Of a stretch of DNA of 15,919 nt, positions 1 through 6,465 are shown one piece after another. The notes under the pieces were generated by a model. That model ran no database searches, was not told the DNA's origin, and worked only from the letters and a program-made list of their open reading frames with translations. The stretch lies in assembly GCA_000432915.1 (NCBI GenBank), contig HF995230.1, positions 1 to 15,919 on the forward strand, in the 5' to 3' direction. Each line of letters starts with the position of its first letter. Positions within the stretch are counted from its first letter, which is position 1. A program made the position numbers and the translations under genes. Origin of the DNA: Firmicutes bacterium CAG:194 (lineage in GTDB: Bacteria; Bacillota; Clostridia; Lachnospirales; Lachnospiraceae).

Positions 1-40
1 GCTACTAAAAAGAATCCGAAAGGATTCTTTTTTGTTGTCC
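1..40. repeat. 40-bp direct repeat, copy 1 (terminator-bearing)
   Basis: The 40 bases at 1-40 recur identically at 150-189. Each copy starts GCTACTA and holds a hairpin with stem AAAGAATCC/GGATTCTTT, a GAAA tetraloop and a T run. Copy 2 is preceded by CCCCCTCTC, so copy 1 may be preceded by the same sequence outside the window, which would make this a tandem array with a 149-bp period. That last point is inference. Confidence 0.9.
7..33 (+). terminator. Intrinsic terminator, copy 1
   Basis: Inverted repeat AAAAAGAATCC (7-17) and GGATTCTTTTT (22-32) around a GAAA tetraloop, running into T residues. It probably ends a transcription unit that lies left of the window. Its A-rich left side could also let it act weakly on the minus strand. 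Confidence 0.8.
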
Positions 41-60
41 GGATATATAAGAACCTGAGA

Positions 61-155
61 CACTACGGAGTAGTGGAGAGGGCGCACGAGGTCCGGTGGA
101 CCTCGGCTATGCGCGGACCGGAGCGGAGCGGAGACCGAATCCCCCTCTCGCTACT
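61..155 (+). other. GC-rich structured segment between the two terminator repeats
   Basis: This segment can fold into nested stems. CACTAC (61-66) pairs with GTAGTG (70-75). GCGCA (82-86) pairs with TGCGC (110-114), enclosing a perfect 8-bp stem CGAGGTCC (87-94)/GGACCTCG (98-105) with a 3-nt loop. A long-range stem can join GTAGTG-GAGAGGG (70-82) to CCCTCTCGCTAC (144-155), with one bulged G. The 3' end (GACCGAATCCCCC) recalls a tRNA T-arm, but no D-arm or anticodon arm is visible. It may be a small RNA, a degenerate tRNA-derived repeat or a spacer in a tandem array. No function is assigned. Confidence 0.5.
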
Positions 156-189
156 AAAAAGAATCCGAAAGGATTCTTTTTTGTTGTCC
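150..189. repeat. 40-bp direct repeat, copy 2
   Basis: Identical to 1-40. Offset between copies is exactly 149 bp. Confidence 0.9.
156..182 (+). terminator. Intrinsic terminator, copy 2
   Basis: Same hairpin as copy 1: stem 156-166/171-181, GAAA loop, T run. It would stop transcription of the structured segment before the surface-protein gene that starts at 264. Confidence 0.8.
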
Positions 190-263
190 TTTTTTTGCTT
201 TTGCTTGTGTTTAAAATTCCGGGATGATAACATAAGGTAAGAATGTTTTACGGAGGATCAAGA

Positions 264-2741
264 ATGAAAAAGAAAAGATTTGTGGGAATGGGGATCCTGA
301 TGCTGTTTTGCATTTGCATGCTGTGGGGAAAGACAGTGCTTGCAGATCCGCTTGAAGCAGAAGAACAGGTTGCGGTTCATCTGACCGCGCAGGAAGAAAA
401 AGAAGCGGAACAGAATGGCAAATCGGCAAAGCAGGCACTTAAACAGCAGGGGATTTCTATTGACAGCAATGGTTTCACAGGCTCCGAAACACTGGATAAG
501 ACCAATATCGTGACAAATGAGCTGGCATCAGCACCTTATTGTGCGACATTATCTGCCAGTGGCAATTTTGTTGTGGCACAGGTGTATTATGAGTTGTATG
601 GCAGTGGTGATAAGATTATGTTTCAGGCATACAAACGATCAGGAAATACACTGGTAGCACAGGAGGGTACGAAAGGGATAGCAACCTATGATGCAAGTCA
701 TAAGGTGACCTGCAGTATGGATCTGTCAAGCTGTGATGATGATACTTACCGCATTATTTATTTCAGACCGAATCCCGCTTCCGGTTCAGGCAGTTATATT
801 AGTTTTGCTTCCTATGTGGTAACCAAAACCGCAACAGGCTGCAGTTTAAAAGCACCGGCGGGAGAGCATGAGTTTGCATATTATAAAGATCTGGCAAATA
901 CGCTTGATCCGTCCCAATATGACGATATTCCATTGGAGTATTACACGACTTATACAGATAGCTTCTATTATGTCGGAAACAGCATGGATGCGATCAAACA
1001 GCAGGCGATAAGCCTGACAAGGAGCTGCACAACGGATGAGCAGAAAGTAAAAGTGATCCATGATTGGATTTGTAAACAGATTGCATATGATTATGAATAT
1101 TTATATGGTGAAAATAAAGGCTATAAATACACCGCGGCGCCGTATTATGTATTTTCTGCAAAGACAGGTGTATGTGCGGGTTACTCCAGACTAAACCAGG
1201 TGATGCTCACATCGCTGGGCATTCCCTGTATCAACATTATGGGCTACAGTGAATCGCCGCTTTCCGATACATACAGTCCATCCATCAATCATGAGTGGAA
1301 CATGGCATATTTCGGTGGGGAATGGCATCTGCTTGATCTGACGTGGGACAGTTCGAATAAATATTATGGTTCTTCCGGCAAAGGTGAGGATGTGTTAAAT
1401 CAGGATCCGGGATATACTTATTATGGAATCAGACCTTATATATTCGGCGTGTCCCATCATTCTATCAGTGATGAAAGAGATCAGCAGTACCATGTGGAAA
1501 GTATTCAGATTGTTAGTAATAATTCAAAAACAAAATTCAAATTGAATGACTCATTTTCATCAGATTTTTCTTTGCAGGCGACAATGAGTGATGGAAGCAC
1601 GGGATATGTATACGATACAAATATGATCAGCTGCAGCGGTTATGACATGAGTAAATCCGGCAGACAGACGGTTACGGTATCTTACGGCGGCAAGAGCACA
1701 AGCTATCAGATCGTAGTCGGAGCCGAGGAGGCATGTGGGCATACTGTTACAACATGGGAAATTGTAAAACAGGCAAACTGTTATGCAGAGGGACTTCGCA
1801 GGCAGGTCTGCAAAAGCTGTGGCGAAGAGATCAGTAAAGAGCCGATCCCCGCAACGGGCAATCATAGTTATGGAGCATGGAAAGAAACAAAAGTACCGGC
1901 TTGTATCACAAAAGGGGAAGAAAGGCGGTACTGTCAGACAGCAGGCTGCGGCGCATATGAGAGCAGAGAGGTAGCGGAAACGGGAATACACAGCTATGGC
2001 GTATGGACAGTCGTGAAGCAGGCGACTTATGATGCTGCCGGAGAAGAACGGAGATACTGTCAAACAACTGGCTGTAGTGCATATGAAAGCCGTGAGATCG
2101 CACAGTTAAGGAAAACGGAAACGGAAGACCAGAAAAAAGATGATCAGAAGGATAATACCGGTGATACAGAAAATCCGAATAACGGCGGCAAGAACAATGA
2201 CGATAACCGGAACGATGATGACAGAGATGATAACGATGACGACAGAGATGATAACGATGATGACAGAGATGATAACGGTGACGAGGACGATGATAATGAG
2301 ACGGAAATGACTGAAGTTGTCAAGCTGGGAAAGGTATCATGTGTTGTAACGTTTGACCCCGAAGAAAGAACTGCGGTTGTGACACAGGTTACGAAGAAAT
2401 CAGTGATAAGCGTAACGATCCCTGATACAGTAACATACGCCGGTAAACCGTATAAAGTGACGGAAATCTCAGACAGGGCATTTTATAGCTGTAAGAAATT
2501 AAAAACAGTGACCATCGGTAAAAATGTAAAGAAGATTGGAAGCAAAGCATTTTATAATTGCAGGAATTTAAAGAAGATTACAGTAAAAACGAAGAAACTT
2601 GCAACAAAATCAGTTGGAGCAAAGGCATTTGGTAACACTCATAAAAAAGTAACAGTGAAAGTACCGGCTTCCAAGTATAAAATATATAAGAAACTTTTGG
2701 TGAAAAAGGGCATCAATAAAAAAGCAAAATTCAGAAAGTAA
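264..2741 (+). CDS. Secreted transglutaminase-like protein with Cys-pair repeats and BspA-type LRR
   Basis: Predicted 825-residue exported protein. The ATG at 264 is preferred over the in-frame ATG at 243 because GGAGGA (252-257) sits 6 nt upstream and the product then begins with a classic signal peptide (MKKKRF, hydrophobic core, cleavage near VLA|DP at residue 27). Residues about 260-370 form a transglutaminase/protease-like core with a triad at Cys304 (GVCAGYS), His343 (NHEWN) and Asp358 (LLDLTW). Residues about 411-486 look like a bacterial Ig-like domain. Residues 491-615 hold three repeats of about 40 residues with paired cysteines (CKSC, CQTAGC, CQTTGC) and HSYG.W motifs. An Asp-rich linker (about 643-678) leads to an LRR_5/BspA-like domain (AFYSCKKLKTV, AFYNCRNLKKI) with a very Lys-rich end. 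There is no LPXTG anchor or membrane tail, so it is probably secreted or held by wall or charge contacts. The substrate is unknown. A weak promoter (TTGTGT/TAACAT, 205-233) is possible. Confidence 0.88.
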   Translation: MKKKRFVGMGILMLFCICMLWGKTVLADPLEAEEQVAVHLTAQEEKEAEQNGKSAKQALKQQGISIDSNGFTGSETLDKTNIVTNELASAPYCATLSASGNFVVAQVYYELYGSGDKIMFQAYKRSGNTLVAQEGTKGIATYDASHKVTCSMDLSSCDDDTYRIIYFRPNPASGSGSYISFASYVVTKTATGCSLKAPAGEHEFAYYKDLANTLDPSQYDDIPLEYYTTYTDSFYYVGNSMDAIKQQAISLTRSCTTDEQKVKVIHDWICKQIAYDYEYLYGENKGYKYTAAPYYVFSAKTGVCAGYSRLNQVMLTSLGIPCINIMGYSESPLSDTYSPSINHEWNMAYFGGEWHLLDLTWDSSNKYYGSSGKGEDVLNQDPGYTYYGIRPYIFGVSHHSISDERDQQYHVESIQIVSNNSKTKFKLNDSFSSDFSLQATMSDGSTGYVYDTNMISCSGYDMSKSGRQTVTVSYGGKSTSYQIVVGAEEACGHTVTTWEIVKQANCYAEGLRRQVCKSCGEEISKEPIPATGNHSYGAWKETKVPACITKGEERRYCQTAGCGAYESREVAETGIHSYGVWTVVKQATYDAAGEERRYCQTTGCSAYESREIAQLRKTETEDQKKDDQKDNTGDTENPNNGGKNNDDNRNDDDRDDNDDDRDDNDDDRDDNGDEDDDNETEMTEVVKLGKVSCVVTFDPEERTAVVTQVTKKSVISVTIPDTVTYAGKPYKVTEISDRAFYSCKKLKTVTIGKNVKKIGSKAFYNCRNLKKITVKTKKLATKSVGAKAFGNTHKKVTVKVPASKYKIYKKLLVKKGINKKAKFRK
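2211..2294 (+). repeat. 21-bp tandem repeats coding NDDDRDD
   Basis: Three near-perfect 21-bp units (2211-2231, 2232-2252, 2253-2273) and a degenerate fourth (2274-2294) encode repeated Asn-Asp-Asp-Asp-Arg-Asp-Asp. The unit length is a multiple of three, so copy-number slippage would change linker length without breaking the frame. Confidence 0.85.
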
Positions 2742-2747
2742 AATAAG

Positions 2748-2770
2748 GGCAGGTGCCACAGGCACCTGCC
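2748..2770 (+). terminator. Strong hairpin after the surface-protein gene
   Basis: Perfect 10-bp inverted repeat GGCAGGTGCC/GGCACCTGCC with a 3-nt loop, 6 nt after the stop codon. No T run follows (AAATAAAG instead), so it may be a weak or factor-dependent terminator or a 3'-end stabilising hairpin. Confidence 0.5.
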
Positions 2771-2796
2771 AAATAAAGAGGGGAGTATGAGATAAA

Positions 2797-2811
2797 ACGT
2801 GCAATGCACGT
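2797..2811. other. Palindrome ACGTGCA-A-TGCACGT
   Basis: A 7-bp perfect inverted repeat with a single central base in the intergenic region before the ABC-F gene, followed by GTTGTTGTT. The symmetry suits a dimeric regulator's operator or a short RNA hairpin (ACGTG/CACGT, 5-nt loop). No regulator can be named. Confidence 0.3.
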
Positions 2812-2999
2812 GTTGTTGTTTGGCGAAGCTAATCACAAGCTGAAATTCTTCATATCGTCATTAACTTCTTTTGATGGTTCTAATCATAAAGGATAAATGT
2901 GAACAGAGTATGGGCAATTTCTAAGGAATTTATAAAATAATGAAAGAAATCCTAAACAAAAAGGGAAGAAAATGAAAACAGACAGGAGTATAGTTGTTT

Positions 3000-4556
3000 A
3001 TGATATTAGATGTATCCAATTTGAGTCATGGCTTTGGAGACAGGGCAATTTTTAACAATGTATCTTTCCGCCTGTTAAAGGGCGAGCATATCGGACTTGT
3101 CGGCGCAAACGGAGAAGGCAAGTCTACTTTTATGAATATTGTGACAGGAAAGCTGCAGCCGGATGAGGGCAGCGTGGAATGGGCAAAAAATGTCAGAGTC
3201 GGGTATCTGGATCAGCATACCGTGCTGGAAAAGGGTATGACGATGCGGGATGTGTTAAAGTCGGCTTATTCTTTTTTGTTTGAAATGGAAGCAAGGATCA
3301 CAGAGATCTGTGATCTGCTTGCAGAGGCAGATGAGACGCAGATGGCAGAGCTTTTGGAAGAAATGGGAACGCTGCAGGATCTTTTGGACAGTCATGATTT
3401 TTACGTGATCGACAGTAAGATCGAAGAGGTGGCAAGGGCATTTGATCTGTTGCAGCTTGATCTGGACAGAGATGTAACGGACCTTTCCGGCGGACAGCGT
3501 ACCAAGCTCCTTCTGGCAAAGCTTCTTCTGGAAAAACCGGATATCCTGCTTTTGGATGAGCCAACGAACTACCTGGATGCCAATCATATTGTGTGGCTGA
3601 AACGCTATCTGCAGGAATATGAAAATGCTTTTATCCTGATCTCGCACGATATCCCATTCTTAAATGATGTCGTCAATCTGATCTATCATATGGAAAATCA
3701 GGAGCTGAACCGTTATGTCGGCAACTATGACAAGTTCCTTGAAGTATACGAAATGAAGAAGATGCAGTTAGAGGCTGCTTATAAAAAGCAGCAGAAGGAA
3801 ATTGCGGATCTGAAGGACTTTGTGGCAAGAAATAAGGCGAATGTCGCAACAAGAAATATGGCGATGTCCCGTCAGAAGAAGCTCGACAAAATGGATGTGA
3901 TCGAGCTGGCAAGAGAGAAGCCGAAGCCGGAATTTCATTTTAAGGAAGCAAGAACGCCGGGCAGAGTTTTATTTGAAACAACAGATCTGGTGATCGGATA
4001 TGATAAGGAAAAACCGCTGTCTAAACCGATCAATCTGCGTATGGAGCGCGGTGAAAAGATTGCGGTTGTCGGAACAAACGGAATCGGAAAGACGACGTTC
4101 CTTAAGAGTGTGCTGGCACTGCTCCCTTCTTTAGAGGGAACAGTCGTGCAGGGAGATTATCTGGAGATCGGATATTTCGAGCAGGAGGTCACACCGGGCA
4201 ACCAGTCCTGTATCGAGGAAATCTGGGAAACCTTTCCGGGCTATACACAGTATGAAGTCCGCAGTGCGCTGGCAAAATGCGGGTTGACGACAAAGCACAT
4301 TGAAAGTAAAGTGAAAGTGTTGAGCGGTGGTGAGCAGGCAAAGGTCAGATTGTGTAAATTGATAAACAGGGAAACCAATCTGCTTCTTTTGGACGAGCCA
4401 ACCAATCATCTGGATGTGGATGCCAAGGAAGAACTGAAGCGTGCGCTTTCGGAATATAAGGGCTCTGTACTGCTTGTTTGTCATGAGCCTGAATTTTATG
4501 AAGGACTGGTAGATAAAATTTGGAATCTGGAAGAATATTCCAAGTTAATTCATTAA
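3000..4556 (+). CDS. ABC-F family ATPase (YkpA/YbiT-like)
   Basis: Soluble protein with two ATPase domains and no membrane segments, as in ABC-F proteins, which act on ribosomes as translation factors or antibiotic-protection factors. With the ATG at 3000 the protein has 518 residues. Domain 1: Walker A GANGEGKS (35-42), signature LSGGQ (about 163), Walker B ILLLDEP (about 182), H-loop ISHD. Domain 2: Walker A GTNGIGKT (about 358), signature LSGGE (about 441), LLLLDEPTNHLD (about 461), H-loop VCHE. The linker (about 240-315) is Lys/Gln-rich, like the ribosomal-tRNA-site arm of the family. An in-frame TTG at 2994 lies 5 nt after AGGAG (2984-2988) and the ATG at 3000 lies 11 nt after it; both starts are possible, and family N-termini favour the ATG. 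The gap to ispF is only 48 bp with no terminator, so co-transcription is likely. Subfamily choice is from the linker and from memory. Confidence 0.95.
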   Translation: MILDVSNLSHGFGDRAIFNNVSFRLLKGEHIGLVGANGEGKSTFMNIVTGKLQPDEGSVEWAKNVRVGYLDQHTVLEKGMTMRDVLKSAYSFLFEMEARITEICDLLAEADETQMAELLEEMGTLQDLLDSHDFYVIDSKIEEVARAFDLLQLDLDRDVTDLSGGQRTKLLLAKLLLEKPDILLLDEPTNYLDANHIVWLKRYLQEYENAFILISHDIPFLNDVVNLIYHMENQELNRYVGNYDKFLEVYEMKKMQLEAAYKKQQKEIADLKDFVARNKANVATRNMAMSRQKKLDKMDVIELAREKPKPEFHFKEARTPGRVLFETTDLVIGYDKEKPLSKPINLRMERGEKIAVVGTNGIGKTTFLKSVLALLPSLEGTVVQGDYLEIGYFEQEVTPGNQSCIEEIWETFPGYTQYEVRSALAKCGLTTKHIESKVKVLSGGEQAKVRLCKLINRETNLLLLDEPTNHLDVDAKEELKRALSEYKGSVLLVCHEPEFYEGLVDKIWNLEEYSKLIH

Positions 4557-4604
4557 TGGACAAATCTGTCACAATGGCAGATAAAAGTCAATAGGAGGTA
4601 ATAT

Positions 4605-5144
4605 ATGCGAATCGGAATGGGTTATGACGTACATCGTCTGGCGGAAAATAGAAAAATGATCATTGGTGGTGTGGAGATCCCGTATGAGAAAGGGCTTTTG
4701 GGACATTCGGATGCAGATGTCCTGCTGCACGCCATTATGGATGCCTTGCTCGGAGCAGCAGCACTGGGCGATATCGGAAAGCATTTCCCGGACACAGATC
4801 CGGCGTATGAAGGCATTTCCAGTATGAAGCTGTTGGAAAAGGTCGGACAGCTTTTGGAGGACAATCGGTATGTGATCGAAAATATTGACGCAACGATCAT
4901 TGCACAGAAGCCGAAAATGCGTCCGTATATCGATACCATGCGGGAAAATATCGCAGGAGCACTTGGAATCGAGCTTTTTCAGGTCAATGTAAAGGCGACC
5001 ACAGAGGAAGGACTTGGTTTTACGGGAGCAATGGAAGGAATCAGCTCACAGGCGATCTGTATGCTGCAGCGTCCGTCAGAGAGGTATGAACAGCAGGCAG
5101 CTTATGGTGACTGCGGTGGCTGTGGCGGCTGCCCGCGCCGGTAA
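4605..5144 (+). CDS. ispF: 2-C-methyl-D-erythritol 2,4-cyclodiphosphate synthase
   Basis: MEP-pathway enzyme that cyclises CDP-methylerythritol 2-phosphate, releasing CMP, in isoprenoid precursor synthesis. The start is well supported by AGGAGG (4593-4598), 6 nt before the ATG. The metal-binding residues Asp8, His10 (GYDVHR) and His42 (DVLLHA) fall at the same numbers as in E. coli IspF. The GHSDAD, DIGKHFPDTD and KATTEEGLGFTG family motifs are intact. The family is usually about 155-160 residues. This protein has 179, because a C-terminal tail from about residue 158 ends in three cysteines at 170, 173 and 176 separated by Gly-Gly. It follows the ABC-F gene closely. In Bacillus ispF is followed by gltX and cysE; here gltX is absent and an ion-channel remnant intervenes. 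Confidence 0.97.
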   Translation: MRIGMGYDVHRLAENRKMIIGGVEIPYEKGLLGHSDADVLLHAIMDALLGAAALGDIGKHFPDTDPAYEGISSMKLLEKVGQLLEDNRYVIENIDATIIAQKPKMRPYIDTMRENIAGALGIELFQVNVKATTEEGLGFTGAMEGISSQAICMLQRPSERYEQQAAYGDCGGCGGCPRR

Positions 5145-5196
5145 AACAGAAGTGGTTTGGCGTGCAAAAGAATATTTTCAGGCAGATGGGTTGTTT

Positions 5197-5412
5197 TTAG
5201 ATCCGCAGTCCGTACTCAATGCAGAAAATAAAAAGTGTGCTGTATTCCACAACCTTGAAAACGCCCGAAAATGCAGCAAACTGATCAAAGGTCTGCAAAA
5301 ACATAACCGCAATATTGCAAAAAATGGTGACCGTGATAAAGATATCAAAAAAACGGCTGATCCGGTTACTTTTATCGCCGATCTGTATGATGTTAAAGAT
5401 TTTCTGTTTCAT
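5197..5412 (-). pseudogene. Truncated N-terminus of a voltage-gated ion-channel (Ion_trans) protein
   Basis: A 71-codon minus-strand frame begins MKQKIFNII and contains SRFFDIFITVTIFCNIAV (first membrane helix, S1) and YSTLFIFCIEYGLRI (start of S2), which matches the N-termini of Firmicute Ion_trans/potassium-channel proteins of about 250-280 residues. It stops right after EYGLRI, where family members continue IWTA and then the rest of S2, the remaining helices and the pore. None of these could be found in any minus-strand frame between 5197 and ispF. An SD-like AGAAGGGA lies upstream of its ATG, and a TTGTCA-17 bp-TACAAT promoter precedes it. Best read as a 3'-deleted relic that keeps its promoter and start. 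A functional 71-residue two-helix protein is less likely. Confidence 0.65.
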
Positions 5413-5444
5413 GGCATGTCCCTTCTGAAACGCCGATATACTCT

Positions 5445-5473
5445 ATTGTAGCATGAAAACAGAGACTTGACAA
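5445..5473 (-). promoter_or_regulatory. SigA-type promoter for the ion-channel remnant
   Basis: Read on the minus strand: TTGTCA (5473-5468), 17-bp spacer, TACAAT (5450-5445). The -10 box is about 33 bp from the remnant's ATG. The -35 box overlaps the -35 box of the forward cys operon promoter. Confidence 0.65.
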
Positions 5474-5495
5474 AATGCATGTCATTTCATATCCT
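5467..5495 (+). promoter_or_regulatory. Promoter of the cysE-cysS-mrnC-rlmB-sigH operon
   Basis: Perfect -35 TTGACA (5467-5472), 17-bp spacer, -10 TATCCT (5490-5495). The expected start near 5502 is just upstream of the T-box leader. The -35 overlaps the divergent minus-strand -35, so the two promoters probably cannot be occupied at once. Confidence 0.7.
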
Positions 5496-5501
5496 AATAG
5501 A

Positions 5502-5765
5502 AGAGTGAAAAAACGAAAACAGGCGTAGAACGGAAAGAGTATTTACCTCGGATTTGCCAGAGAGTGAATGCATTGGCTGAAAGCATTCATCAAATGAGCG
5601 GTAAAGAAGTGCGTCCGGGAGCCTGCCTGCTGAATCCAGTAAGCAGGCACGTATCATCTGCGTTAAAGATGCATAAGGGCTGGAATGAATTGTATCATTC
5701 CTTCAGTAGAGTGGAACCGCGGTGAAACGTCTCTATATATTAAAATATATAGAGGCGTTTTATAG
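5502..5765 (+). promoter_or_regulatory. T-box riboswitch leader, cysteine-specific
   Basis: The T-box sequence GAGTGGAACCGCGG lies at 5709-5722. Its TGGA (5712-5715) can pair with a tRNA 3' end UCCA, which suits the U73 discriminator of tRNA-Cys. Stem I is well formed: TTTACC (5542-5547)/GGTAAA (5600-5605), ATTTG (5552-5556)/CAAAT (5591-5595), TGAATGC (5565-5571)/GCATTCA (5583-5589), with the distal AGAGAG motif between. The specifier loop GAAGTGCG faces AAGAGTA (S-turn) and holds TGC (5610-5612), a Cys codon. A further hairpin GCCTGC/GCAGGC follows. Uncharged tRNA-Cys should stabilise the antiterminator and switch on the downstream genes. Confidence 0.93.
5726..5761 (+). terminator. T-box regulated intrinsic terminator
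   Basis: A 15-bp stem (5726-5740 with 5745-5759, one G-T pair, TAAA loop) runs into TTTTAT. Its left arm directly follows the T-box sequence, as expected for the competing terminator of a T-box leader. Confidence 0.9.
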
Positions 5766-5781
5766 TGAGGAAGGTGTTACC

Positions 5782-6465
5782 ATGGGTTTTATCAAAAATA
5801 TAAAGGAAGAGATCAGGATCATCCGGGAGAGAGATCCGGCGATCCACTCTAATATGGAAGTCTTTCTGTATCCGAGTTTTAAGGTTATGCTGCATTATCG
5901 TATTGCACATAAGCTGTATTTAAACGGGCACTATTTCTGGGCAAGATGGGTGTCCCAGAGAGGCGTCCGAAAGACCGGTATCGAGATCCACCCGGGCGCA
6001 CAGATCGGCAAAGGATTGTTTATCGACCATGGAAACGGTGTGATCATCGGAGAAACGGCGATCATCGGCGATAATGTAACGCTGTATCAGGGTGTGACGC
6101 TTGGCGGAACCGGTAAAGAACAGGGAAAAAGACATCCGACGATCGGTAATAATGTCATGATCAGTGCGGGCGCAAAAGTGCTCGGTTCCTTTACGATCGG
6201 AGATAACTCCAAGATCGGCGCAGGAAGCGTTGTTTTAGAGCCTGTACCGCCGAATTCGACGGTAGTCGGTGTTCCGGGCAGAGTAGTCAAGCGGAATAAT
6301 GTTTCCCTGCCACAGGAAGAAATGGATCAGGTGCATCTGCCGGATCCGGTCAAGGAAGATCTGTCCATGCTCAGACAGAGTAATATCGCACTGACCAATA
6401 AACTGATAGAACTGGAAAATGAAGTAAAAGCACTCAGGAAAGGAGCTTTACATGAGGATTTATAA
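5782..6465 (+). CDS. cysE: Serine O-acetyltransferase
   Basis: Transfers acetyl from acetyl-CoA to L-serine, giving O-acetylserine, the first step of cysteine synthesis. The ATG at 5782 is chosen because GAGGAAGG ends 7 nt upstream. An upstream in-frame GTG at 5722 lies inside the T-box/terminator and is rejected. The product has 227 residues: a short helical N-terminus (the compact SAT form), a left-handed beta-helix of hexapeptide repeats from about residue 65 to 165, catalytic Asp82-His83 (FIDHG) and His118 (GKRHPTIG). After the helix is a tail of about 55 residues with coiled-coil character (NKLIELENEVKALRK) in place of the short end usual in E. coli-type enzymes. It overlaps cysS by 14 nt, which indicates translational coupling. 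The T-box upstream links it to Cys-tRNA charging. Confidence 0.96.
   Translation: MGFIKNIKEEIRIIRERDPAIHSNMEVFLYPSFKVMLHYRIAHKLYLNGHYFWARWVSQRGVRKTGIEIHPGAQIGKGLFIDHGNGVIIGETAIIGDNVTLYQGVTLGGTGKEQGKRHPTIGNNVMISAGAKVLGSFTIGDNSKIGAGSVVLEPVPPNSTVVGVPGRVVKRNNVSLPQEEMDQVHLPDPVKEDLSMLRQSNIALTNKLIELENEVKALRKGALHEDL

Noticed and set aside
60..155. A type II tRNA (Ser/Leu-like) between the two terminator repeats
   Set aside because: The 3' end looks tRNA-like, but no D-arm, anticodon arm or normal T stem can be formed.
1560..2063. Minus-strand open frame of 167 codons inside the surface-protein gene
   Set aside because: No RBS or family similarity; it mirrors the repeat-rich coding region of a clearly real gene on the plus strand.
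2871..2899. Promoter TTGATG/TAAATG before the ABC-F gene
   Set aside because: Both boxes are poor and other AT-rich options exist nearby, so no promoter is called.
5014..5451. Plus-strand open frame of 145 codons overlapping the end of ispF
   Set aside because: Its first part lies out of frame inside ispF, it has no RBS, and the rest is the antisense of the ion-channel relic, which has real family similarity on the other strand.
5722..5781. N-terminal extension of cysE from the GTG at 5722
   Set aside because: This lies in the T-box antiterminator/terminator region; the ATG at 5782 has a good RBS and gives the usual SAT N-terminus.
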